DNA of 64,000 nucleotides, taken from the NCBI GenBank assembly GCA_938045565.1, contig CALIAZ010000045.1, positions 1 through 64,000 of the forward strand, read 5' to 3'. The position numbers and the translations under genes are program-made. This DNA is from an uncultured Atopobium sp. Its GTDB lineage: Bacteria > Actinomycetota > Coriobacteriia > Coriobacteriales > Atopobiaceae. This document shows, in pieces, positions 52,734 through 59,966 of this stretch (the first letter of the stretch is position 1; the number at the start of each line of letters is the position of its first letter). The notes beneath the pieces are model-generated. The model searched no databases, was not told the DNA's origin, and saw only the letters and a program-made list of their open reading frames with translations.

Positions 52734-54050
52734 GTGAATAAGCTCATTGATTGGCTTCAGACGAGCTTCTCGCCAAAAATGAACAGAATTGTTCAGAACC
52801 CTTGGATTCTTACAATTAAGAATTCTGTATTGCAGGCACTTCCTCTTATCTTCTTAGGTTCAATTTTTAGCTTACTTACAATTCCTCAGAATTATTTTGA
52901 GTGGTGGCCAAACTTCTGGACACCTTATGGATGGACCTTTGGCATTGTTAGCTTGATTGTTGCATTTTTGATTCCTTACAATCTTTTGATACTTAAGGAG
53001 CATAAGCGCTCGGCAGTTAATGCGGGTATTGCTGGTGTTATTTTGTTCTTGATTTCTTTAAATCCACAGTTTGTGGCCGATCAAGCAGCTATGATTGCAG
53101 CAGGAGAATCTACGTGGTTCCGCATTTCTAATATTGGCGGTTTTGGTGCTGGCGGAATGTTTTTGGCTATTGTTGCTGGTCTTATATCTGCAGCAGTTCT
53201 TAATAAGTTTGCAGACTTCTCATTTTTTAAGGAAGATTCTGTAATCCCTGATTTTGTAAAAGACTGGTTTAACTCTATGCTGCCAATTGGCATCGTAACT
53301 GTTTTTGGTTGGATTCTTACTGATCAAAAGTTTTTGAACCTTAACCTGTATCAGCTTGTTGTTAGCTGCTTTATGCCTCTGCAAAGTATTGTGAACACCC
53401 CTGTTGGTCTTGTAATCGCAATGTTCCTCTTCTGCTTCCTGTATTCTATGGGCATTTCTACTTGGGTTCTTACTCCAGTATTTACTCCAATCCTTCTTGC
53501 AAATGCCGAGGCAAATGGCGTTCTTGCAGCCGCTGGTAGCGCAACGGCATCAAATCTTGCAGTATTTACTGACGCATTTGTTTACTCGGGGTATATCTGG
53601 ATTGGCGGCATTGGTTGTACCCTATCACTTGTTCTTTTGATGGCATTTTCTGCTAAATCAAATCAGCTAAAAGCACTAGGTCGCGCTTGTCTTGTACCAG
53701 CAATTTTTAACATTAACGAGCCTTGTGTATTTGGTGTCGTTGCATGGAACCCAATTATGATGATTCCAATGTGGCTTCAGGGCATTGTGCTTCCACTTGT
53801 TGCATACGTATTTACTAAGGTAATCCCACTAGGTGCTATTCCTTCGATGCTTTTTAACATGTGGTATTGTCCATTCCCAATCGCCACATTCCTTACCTGC
53901 GGAACAGTAGGCAGTATTGTCCTGATGCTTATTATCTTTGTGATATCTGGTCTTATTTGGATGCCATTCTTTAGAACATACGACAAGCAGCTTGTCGACG
54001 CTGAGACTGCAGAGTCTGAGTCTGATTCAGACGAGGATTGGTCGTTCTAA
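52734..54050 (+). CDS. PTS EIIC, cellobiose/beta-glucoside permease
   Basis: 438-aa membrane component with about ten helices. GTG start at 52734 follows AAGGAGG with 8-nt spacing. The N-terminus IQNPWI-like RIVQNPWILTIKNSVLQALP and the later motif PAIFNINEPCVFGVVAWNPI (the NEP signature of EIIC-Chb, with the catalytic Glu) identify the family. Ends in an acidic tail (ESESDSDEDW). It transports a beta-diglucoside-like sugar and phosphorylates it with EIIB. The preceding EIIB and following EIIA complete the complex. Confidence 0.95.
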   Translation: MNKLIDWLQTSFSPKMNRIVQNPWILTIKNSVLQALPLIFLGSIFSLLTIPQNYFEWWPNFWTPYGWTFGIVSLIVAFLIPYNLLILKEHKRSAVNAGIAGVILFLISLNPQFVADQAAMIAAGESTWFRISNIGGFGAGGMFLAIVAGLISAAVLNKFADFSFFKEDSVIPDFVKDWFNSMLPIGIVTVFGWILTDQKFLNLNLYQLVVSCFMPLQSIVNTPVGLVIAMFLFCFLYSMGISTWVLTPVFTPILLANAEANGVLAAAGSATASNLAVFTDAFVYSGYIWIGGIGCTLSLVLLMAFSAKSNQLKALGRACLVPAIFNINEPCVFGVVAWNPIMMIPMWLQGIVLPLVAYVFTKVIPLGAIPSMLFNMWYCPFPIATFLTCGTVGSIVLMLIIFVISGLIWMPFFRTYDKQLVDAETAESESDSDEDWSF

Positions 54051-54137
54051 ATCTAAAAAGTTATGCCTGAGGTTGCAGTTCAATTTGTGGCCTCAGGTAA
54101 TTTCAAACGTCCTTTAGAGTCTAGAGGAGAATTTCTT

Positions 54138-54485
54138 ATGGAAGAAGAAATTGATAAGACCACCCAGGATGCCATGACCATCCTTATTGCTGCCGGCGAG
54201 GCTCGCAATGAATGCAAGCTTGCTTATGAGGCTGTTGCTGCTGGCGATATTGCGCTTGCAGAAGAAAAAATTGCTGCTGCAGATGCAAAGATTCTTGAAG
54301 CTCACCATGTTCAGACTGATCACATCCAAGGTGTTTTTCGTGGCGAAAAGCAAGAGTACAGTCTTCTGTTCTCACACGCTCAGGACACGCTCATGGTCAT
54401 TTATTCTGAGATCATTACCGCTAAACAGCTTGTCCAAGTTTTTAAGTCTTTTGATGACAGGATTAAAAAGTTGGAGGAGCACTAA
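54138..54485 (+). CDS. PTS EIIA, lactose/cellobiose family
   Basis: 115 aa from ATG 54138 (MEEEIDKTTQDAMTILIAAG), with AGAGGAGA upstream; the frame before it is not conserved. The active His is H80 in LFSHAQDTLM, with D83 as the trimer metal ligand, as in ChbA/LacF (HAQDHLM). Helical trimeric phosphocarrier that takes phosphate from HPr. It stops 0 nt before the GH1 gene start, so they are coupled. Confidence 0.93.
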   Translation: MEEEIDKTTQDAMTILIAAGEARNECKLAYEAVAAGDIALAEEKIAAADAKILEAHHVQTDHIQGVFRGEKQEYSLLFSHAQDTLMVIYSEIITAKQLVQVFKSFDDRIKKLEEH

Positions 54486-55931
54486 ATGGAAGCAAAGCCT
54501 CAGGTAAGGCATAGTTTTCCAAAGGATTTTCTTTGGGGAGGTGCTTTTGCAGCTAATCAGATGGAGGGTGCTTGGCAAGAAGGCGGTAAGGGTCCTTGTG
54601 TAAGTGATCTTAATGAGTACAAGTCAAATGTTCCGCTTGATGAGAAATACAATGGAGAAGAGACTACTCAGAAAGTTACCGCAGCCCTTGAAGCAACTGA
54701 TAGGATTTTTCCTAAACGTTGGGGCATTGATTTCTATCACAACTTTGAGGAAGATTTAGAGCTTCTTGCAGAGCTTGGTCTGAAGACGTTCCGAACTTCA
54801 ATTAATTGGTCACGTATTTTTCCTCATGGGGATGACGCTGAGCCTTCTGAAGAAGGATTAGCTTTTTATGACAGGCTTATTGATGCAGTTATTGCTAACG
54901 GCATGGAGCCTATGATTACCTGCTCTCATTATGAAATGCCAGTTGCATTAACGCTTAACTACAAGGGTTGGGCTTCTCGCGAACTGATTAATCTTTTTGA
55001 GCGTTACTGTAAGGTTTTATTCGACCGTTATCACGATCGAGTTAAGCTATGGATTCTTATCAACCAAATTAACCTTGTGTCAGTTGAGTCTTTTAACCAT
55101 CTTGGTATTTGTGCTGATAAGGTAGATAACCTTGCAGAAGCTAAGTACCAGGGAGTTCACAACGAGATGGTAGCTTGCGCCCGCGCCACTCGTTATGCTC
55201 ATGAAAATTATCCCGAGCTCCAGATAGGTATGATGCTGTGCGGTGGACCCGATTATCCATCGTCAAGTAATCCTGAGGACGTTCTTGCCTGCTACAGACA
55301 TAATCAGATGGAGTTCTATTACTCTGATGTATTACTCAGAGGTCAGTATCCAGGATATGCTTTGCGCTTCTTTGAAGAGAATGGTTTTGACATTCACTTT
55401 GGTGAGAATGACCTTGAAGATTTAACAAATACCGCCGACTTCATGAGTTTCTCGTATTACTATTCAAGCGTTTGTAGTGCTCAGAGCTTTGTGGATGGAA
55501 ATAAAGATTTCTCTAATCCTAATCTTCCTGCAAATCCTTGGGGCTGGTCTATTGATCCTCTTGGACTGCGTTACACCCTTAATGTTTTCTACGACCGCTA
55601 TCAGTGTCCAATTTACATCACAGAAAATGGTATTGGTGCTTTTGACAAGCTTGAGGATGATGGAACAATCCACGATCCGTATCGCGTTGAATATTTCAGA
55701 GCACATGTTGAACAGATGCTTGAAGCACTTAGTGATGGTGTAGATTTGCGCGGCTATTATGCATGGGCACCATTGGATATTGTGAGCTGCTCTTCTTCGG
55801 AGATGAGTAAGAGATACGGCTTCATCTATGTTGATCAGGATGACCTCGGAAACGGAACAGGACGTCGCATTAAGAAGGATAGTTTCTCTTGGTATCAACA
55901 AGTAATTAAAACCAACGGAGAAGAACTGTAA
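54486..55931 (+). CDS. GH1 6-phospho-beta-glucosidase-like, acid/base Glu replaced by Gln
   Basis: 481-aa GH1 TIM-barrel enzyme predicted to split the phosphorylated disaccharide delivered by the PTS. Family landmarks: FPKDFLWGGAFAANQMEGAW, DFYHNFEEDLELLAELGLKTF, FRTSINWSRIFPHGD, TCSHYEMP, nucleophile E380 in PIYITENGIGAFD, and YAWAPLDIVS. In the acid/base strand, usually W(M/L)TFNEIN, this protein reads WILINQINLVS, so Q194 stands where catalytic Glu is expected. In plant myrosinases (also GH1) Gln occupies this place and aglycones with good leaving groups such as thioglucosides are cut. Phosphate binding by the KxY loop is plausible (SSSEMSKRYGFIYVD has the S-KRYG motif of 6-P-glycosidases). 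It is last in the operon. Confidence 0.9.
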   Translation: MEAKPQVRHSFPKDFLWGGAFAANQMEGAWQEGGKGPCVSDLNEYKSNVPLDEKYNGEETTQKVTAALEATDRIFPKRWGIDFYHNFEEDLELLAELGLKTFRTSINWSRIFPHGDDAEPSEEGLAFYDRLIDAVIANGMEPMITCSHYEMPVALTLNYKGWASRELINLFERYCKVLFDRYHDRVKLWILINQINLVSVESFNHLGICADKVDNLAEAKYQGVHNEMVACARATRYAHENYPELQIGMMLCGGPDYPSSSNPEDVLACYRHNQMEFYYSDVLLRGQYPGYALRFFEENGFDIHFGENDLEDLTNTADFMSFSYYYSSVCSAQSFVDGNKDFSNPNLPANPWGWSIDPLGLRYTLNVFYDRYQCPIYITENGIGAFDKLEDDGTIHDPYRVEYFRAHVEQMLEALSDGVDLRGYYAWAPLDIVSCSSSEMSKRYGFIYVDQDDLGNGTGRRIKKDSFSWYQQVIKTNGEEL

Positions 55932-55957
55932 TAAAGTTTTTCATTTTTTGAAATAGA

Positions 55958-55999
55958 TGAGCCCGTTTGATGATTTGTATCAAATGGGTTCATTTTTTC
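55958..55999 (+). terminator. terminator of beta-glucoside operon
   Basis: ATGAGCCCGTTTGAT (55958-55972) pairs with ATCAAATGGGTTCAT (55980-55994), followed by TTTTTC. Confidence 0.92.
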
Positions 56000-56078
56000 T
56001 TGTTATCGGCATGAAACCGACGTGTATGTGGGACACTAAATACCAGTGATTACTGACCCGGTCAAGAAAGGAAGGCTC

Positions 56079-57872
56079 ATGGCATACGAGTCTCGCGAAG
56101 AAATTGACAGCAAATATAAGTGGGATCTGTCCTCAATGTTCCCTAGTGATGAGGCATTTGAGGCCGGGCTCGAGGAGCTCAAAGCTTACTGCCCAAAGCT
56201 GCTTGCGTTCAAGGGCAAGATTTCTACCTCCGCTCAGGCTCTTCTGGAGTTTCTGCAGCTTGAGGACCAGATGAACCTTCTGCTCTACAAGATTATTAAC
56301 TATGCCGAGCGCAAGAGTGATGAGGATACCCGCGTAGCCAAGTATCAGGCATACGTTGCAAACGCTACCAGTGCATATACGCAGGTTGGTGAGGCAACTT
56401 CTTGGTTTGCCGCAGAACTTCTTGCAATTCCAGCAGAATCTGTCGAGAAGTTCTATGCAGAGGTTCCAGCTCTTGAGTTTTATCGTCGTAAGCTCAACAA
56501 GATCTTGAACCAGCGTGAGCACACCCTTTCTGCTGAGGAAGAGGCTCTTTTGGCACGCGCTGAAGAACTTGCTGTTCAGCCAACCAACATCTTCTCCATG
56601 TTTGATGACGCGGATCTTACCTTTGCAGATGCAGTTGACTCCGAGGGTAAGACCCATAAGCTGACCAGCGGTTCATTTGTTCCTCTGCTGATGGATGCTG
56701 ACCGCGTCCTGCGCGAGTCTGCATTCAAGCAGCTCTACAGCCGTTTTGGCGAGTTCCGTAACACCTCCGCTGCAATTCTGACCAGCCAGGTTAAGAACCT
56801 GCAGTTCTTCTCGTCATCTAGAAAGTATGCAAGCTCCCTTGAGGCTGCTCTTGCAGAGAACGAGATTCCTGTTGAGGTCTACAACAACCTCATTGATGCC
56901 GTTCACCAGAACTTCCCAGCGTTCTACAAGTACGTTGACCTGCGCAAGCGTGTTATGGGCTTGGATGAGCTGCACTTCTGGGACGTCTACACTCCTCTTG
57001 TTGACGACGTTGACATGAAATTTACCTACGAGGAGGCTTGCGACCTTATTGTTAAGGCGCTGGCACCTATGGGCGAGGAGTACGTCGGCCTGGTCAAGAA
57101 GGGCCTGGAGAGCCGTTGGGTTGACGTGTATGAGACTCCAGGTAAGCGTTCTGGCGCTTATTCCGCAGGTGGCAAGGGCATGAACCCTGTTATGCTCCTC
57201 AACTTCCAGGGTGGCCTCGATGACGTCTATACCCTTATTCACGAGATGGGCCATTCTCTGCACACGTATTTTTCGTCCCATAATCAGGAGATTACCTACT
57301 CTGACTACTCTATCTTTGTTGCAGAGGTTGCATCTACCTGCAACGAGGCGTTGCTCTCGCACTACCTGCTTGAGCACGAGACCGATCCTGCCCGTCACGC
57401 GTACATCCTCAACCACTTCCTTGAGGGTTTCCGTGGCACCATCTATCGCCAGTGCATGTTTGCCGAGTTTGAGCGCGACATCAGCCAGATGAACGCTGAC
57501 GGTGTGGCTCTGAACGCCGAGGTTCTCTCTGAGCGCTATGGCAAGCTTTGCGCAGAGTACTTTGGACCTGGCATTGAACTGGACGAAGAGATCAAGCTAG
57601 AGTGGTCGCGCATCCCTCACTTCTACTACAACTTCTACGTTTATCAGTACTGCATTGGTTTCTCGGCAGCTATTGCCCTGTCTCAGCGCATCCTTTCTGA
57701 GGGTGAACCTGCGGTCAAGGACTACATTGGCTACCTGTCCGGCGGTTGCTCCAAGACTCCAATTGAGCTGCTCCGCGGCGCTGGCGTTGACATGGCCACT
57801 CCAGACCCCGTTAACGCTGCGCTCAAGTACTTCGGCGAGCTTGTCGATCAGCTTGAGCAGGAGCTCAACTAG
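56079..57872 (+). CDS. pepF: oligoendopeptidase F
   Basis: M3 zinc metallopeptidase, 597 aa from ATG 56079 (MAYESREEIDSKYKWDLSSM), preceded by AAAGGA. The N-terminal helical region has the PepF pattern YKWDLSSMFPSDEAFEAGL. The catalytic motif is LIHEMGHSLH with H388, E389 and H392, and the third ligand lies in IFVAEVASTCNEAL (Glu). Length ~600 matches the family. It cuts oligopeptides of roughly 7-17 residues in the cytosol, feeding amino-acid supply. It is followed after 32 nt by a VOC gene and then fRMsr, so these may form one transcript. Strong codon bias. Confidence 0.95.
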   Translation: MAYESREEIDSKYKWDLSSMFPSDEAFEAGLEELKAYCPKLLAFKGKISTSAQALLEFLQLEDQMNLLLYKIINYAERKSDEDTRVAKYQAYVANATSAYTQVGEATSWFAAELLAIPAESVEKFYAEVPALEFYRRKLNKILNQREHTLSAEEEALLARAEELAVQPTNIFSMFDDADLTFADAVDSEGKTHKLTSGSFVPLLMDADRVLRESAFKQLYSRFGEFRNTSAAILTSQVKNLQFFSSSRKYASSLEAALAENEIPVEVYNNLIDAVHQNFPAFYKYVDLRKRVMGLDELHFWDVYTPLVDDVDMKFTYEEACDLIVKALAPMGEEYVGLVKKGLESRWVDVYETPGKRSGAYSAGGKGMNPVMLLNFQGGLDDVYTLIHEMGHSLHTYFSSHNQEITYSDYSIFVAEVASTCNEALLSHYLLEHETDPARHAYILNHFLEGFRGTIYRQCMFAEFERDISQMNADGVALNAEVLSERYGKLCAEYFGPGIELDEEIKLEWSRIPHFYYNFYVYQYCIGFSAAIALSQRILSEGEPAVKDYIGYLSGGCSKTPIELLRGAGVDMATPDPVNAALKYFGELVDQLEQELN

Positions 57873-57904
57873 GCGCGAGTTAGGCGTACAACAAAGGAGG
57901 ATTT

Positions 57905-58273
57905 ATGCAGGCACGTTTTGTTCACCGCTGCACTCATGTTTTGGATAACGAGAAAACCGTCGAGTTCTACAAGAAGGCTCTGGGATTCCGTGTTGACCGC
58001 GTTAAGGGACCAGAAGACGGCTCTTGGACCAACACGTTTTTGGTAAACGACTGGTCTCCTTTTGAGCTAGAGCTCACGTGGAACCGCGGTTGGGTAGACC
58101 CCTACGATAACGGCGGAAAAGACACTCACATTGCGTTCCGCGTTGACGATTTTGATGCGTTCCACGCACTTCACGAGGAGATGGGCTGCATTGTTAAAGA
58201 GAACCCAAAGATGGGTCTCTACTTTATCGCAGACCCTGATGGCTGCTGGATTGAGATCCTGCCTGAGAAGTAA
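57905..58273 (+). CDS. VOC-family (glyoxalase-like) protein
   Basis: 122-aa vicinal-oxygen-chelate protein. Two beta-alpha-beta-beta-beta modules: FVHRCTHVLDNEKTVEFYKKALGF with the first metal His, FELELTWNRG with Glu, then DTHIAFRVDDFDAFHA with the second His, and CWIEILPEK with the second Glu. The pattern matches lactoylglutathione lyase-like enzymes, although the real substrate can differ. AAAGGAGG precedes the ATG. The gene ends 2 nt before the methionine sulfoxide reductase. Confidence 0.88.
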   Translation: MQARFVHRCTHVLDNEKTVEFYKKALGFRVDRVKGPEDGSWTNTFLVNDWSPFELELTWNRGWVDPYDNGGKDTHIAFRVDDFDAFHALHEEMGCIVKENPKMGLYFIADPDGCWIEILPEK

Positions 58274-58275
58274 GC

Positions 58276-58905
58276 ATGACTGACTACGGTTTACTTGCAA
58301 AACAGATTGTCTCGCTTGCTGAGGTTGACGCTCATTGGCTGCCGGTGTTGTCCAACGCCGCAGCTCTTCTGTGGGACGCGCTTGACGACATCAACTGGGT
58401 GGGATTCTACCTGGTAGATCCCGATACGGAGTCGGGCGCGGCCCCGGGTACGGCCCCGAGCGCGACCCCGGGTGTGGAGCCGAGCGCGGCCCCGGGCGTG
58501 GAGCCAGACGCGGCCCTGGGTGCGGAGCCGGACGTAGCCCCGGAGGCAGAGCCGGACGTAGCCCCAAGCGACCACGAGCCGCGCACTCCCGAGTTGCGCC
58601 TAGGACCGTTCCAGGGCAAAGTTGCTTGCGTGCGTATTCCCTTTGGTCGGGGAGTGTGCGGTACCGCCGCGGAAACAAAGACAAGTCAGCTGGTAGAGGA
58701 CGTGCATCAGTTCCCGGGACATATTGCATGCGACTCTGCATCAAACTCTGAGGTGGTCGTTCCTATCGTCAAGGATAACCAGGTAGTTGGCGTGCTGGAT
58801 ATTGATAGTCCGAGCGTGGCTCGATTCACCCAGGAAGACCTCGCAGGTCTTGAGCAGGTGGTAAAAGCGCTTGAGAGCTGTGCGAATTTCTCGGACTTCC
58901 GTTAA
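58276..58905 (+). CDS. msrC: free methionine-(R)-sulfoxide reductase with repeat-filled loop
   Basis: GAF-fold reductase (fRMsr), 209 aa against ~165 usual. It starts NWVGFYL-type INWVGFYLVDPD at ~45. The catalytic cysteines are C118, C128 (FGRGVCG) and C152 (HIACDSASNSEVVVPI); their spacing of 10 and 24 equals that of E. coli fRMsr (84, 94, 118). Between VDPD and LRLGPFQGKVAC, residues ~53-98 are an Ala/Pro/Glu/Gly tandem repeat (APGTAPSATPGVEPSAAPGV and so on), encoded by GC-rich 12-18 bp units. This expands a surface loop before the catalytic half and is probably an in-frame expansion. Activity is plausible because all three Cys remain. Confidence 0.88.
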   Translation: MTDYGLLAKQIVSLAEVDAHWLPVLSNAAALLWDALDDINWVGFYLVDPDTESGAAPGTAPSATPGVEPSAAPGVEPDAALGAEPDVAPEAEPDVAPSDHEPRTPELRLGPFQGKVACVRIPFGRGVCGTAAETKTSQLVEDVHQFPGHIACDSASNSEVVVPIVKDNQVVGVLDIDSPSVARFTQEDLAGLEQVVKALESCANFSDFR

Positions 58906-58936
58906 ATACGACTACAGAGCTAACATTTGGGTACAC

Positions 58937-58975
58937 AAATCATGTACGGGCAGGTTCGCTCGTGCATGATTTTTA
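58937..58975 (+). terminator. terminator of pepF-VOC-msrC
   Basis: AAATCATGTACG (58937-58948) pairs with CGTGCATGATTT (58961-58972) with one G-T pair, then T residues. Confidence 0.85.
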
Positions 58976-59005
58976 TTTACACAGCATTCACGGAGAGGTC
59001 TGATT

Positions 59006-59554
59006 ATGAAAAAAATTGTATTTATCATCGGTTCTGGCCGTAAGAATTCGTTCAATAAGACGCTGAGCCAGGTTGCGGCAAAGGCACTCGAAGGCAAGGC
59101 GGAGATTGAGGTCGTTGATGTTTTGGACGTCCCTCTGCTCAACCAGGACGAAGAATTCCCAGCTCCTGAAGGTGTCCAAAAAGTTAGGGATGCCGTCATG
59201 GCCGCCGACGGCGTGTGGCTCTTTACCCCGGAGTACAACTACAGCATTCCCGGCACCGTCAAGAATATCCTGGATTGGCTGAGTCGTCCGCTTACTTCCG
59301 ATTATGAGAAGAAGTCCGAGACCGCCATTGCTGGCAAGGTTGTTACTGCAAGCGGTGTTGGTGGCAAAAACAAGACTGCAGGATCGCTCGCCGTGGTAAA
59401 GCAGCAGTTCCTGGCTCTGCGCACTAAGCCGGTTGAGCCGTTCAATGGTTTCTCGCTTCCTGTTACCGCTTGGACTGAGGGAACTTGGGAGCCAGAGTCC
59501 GAGGTTCACGAGGCAATCGCCCAGCAAGCAGAGGATTTTCTCGCCGCACTGTAA
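59006..59554 (+). CDS. NADPH-dependent FMN reductase
   Basis: Flavodoxin-fold reductase, 182 aa. The FMN loop is IGSGRKNSFNKTL (GSxRxxSFN type), the second FMN loop is FTPEYNYSIPGTVKNILDWL, which is the family signature PEYNxSxPGxLKNAxDW, and VTASGVGGKNKTAG forms the third. Cytosolic NAD(P)H:FMN or quinone reductase. AGAGG upstream of the ATG; single gene. Confidence 0.92.
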   Translation: MKKIVFIIGSGRKNSFNKTLSQVAAKALEGKAEIEVVDVLDVPLLNQDEEFPAPEGVQKVRDAVMAADGVWLFTPEYNYSIPGTVKNILDWLSRPLTSDYEKKSETAIAGKVVTASGVGGKNKTAGSLAVVKQQFLALRTKPVEPFNGFSLPVTAWTEGTWEPESEVHEAIAQQAEDFLAAL

Positions 59555-59641
59555 GGTACGTGTCTAGCGAACGCGCCCGTAAGTTCGTGACCGCAATGCG
59601 CGCGATCGCAATGCGAGCGCAAGCTCGTGACCGCAAAGCGT

Positions 59642-59759
59642 GCCTGATTTCTGCAAAGAATCTGTAAATTCTGCCTGAAAACGTTAAAGAAACTGTGGAT
59701 TTGCCTGATTTCATCAAAGAGTCTGTGTCTCAAATACAGATTCTTTGCACTTTTCAGGC
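59642..59759. repeat. modular intergenic element, copy C
   Basis: 118 bp with units at 59642, 59673 and 59703. Same AAAGAATC core as copies A and B, 25 kb away. Two bases of the hairpin differ (GAGTCTGTGT against ATACAGATTC), but both changes are G-T compatible, so the stem is kept. Ends CACTTTTCAGGC. The gap 59555-59966 also holds small GC-rich imperfect repeats at 59570-59640 and the terminator at 59830. Confidence 0.9.
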
Positions 59760-59829
59760 TCGCGGCGCGACGCGCCTGCCGAGAAACCCGCGCACTCGAA
59801 AGCCCAGCGCGCTCACGTGCGCACAAAAA

Positions 59830-59864
59830 GAGCCCGGATGCCGCGCAATAGCATCCGGGCTTTG
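59830..59864. terminator. strong hairpin terminator
   Basis: AGCCCGGATGC (59831-59841) and GCATCCGGGCT (59851-59861) form an 11-bp stem. Flanking A residues on the left (AAAAAG) and TTT on the right allow use in both directions, serving the FMN reductase and the convergent serine hydrolase. Confidence 0.85.
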
Positions 59865-59966
59865 GTGTGTCTAGACGGAGGAGAGGGCCGTTGCTAGACA
59901 AGATGTGTATCGTACCTTGTTCGTGTACTGCGTTTATTCCCGCTTTGCAGCTTGTTTACACGAGCT

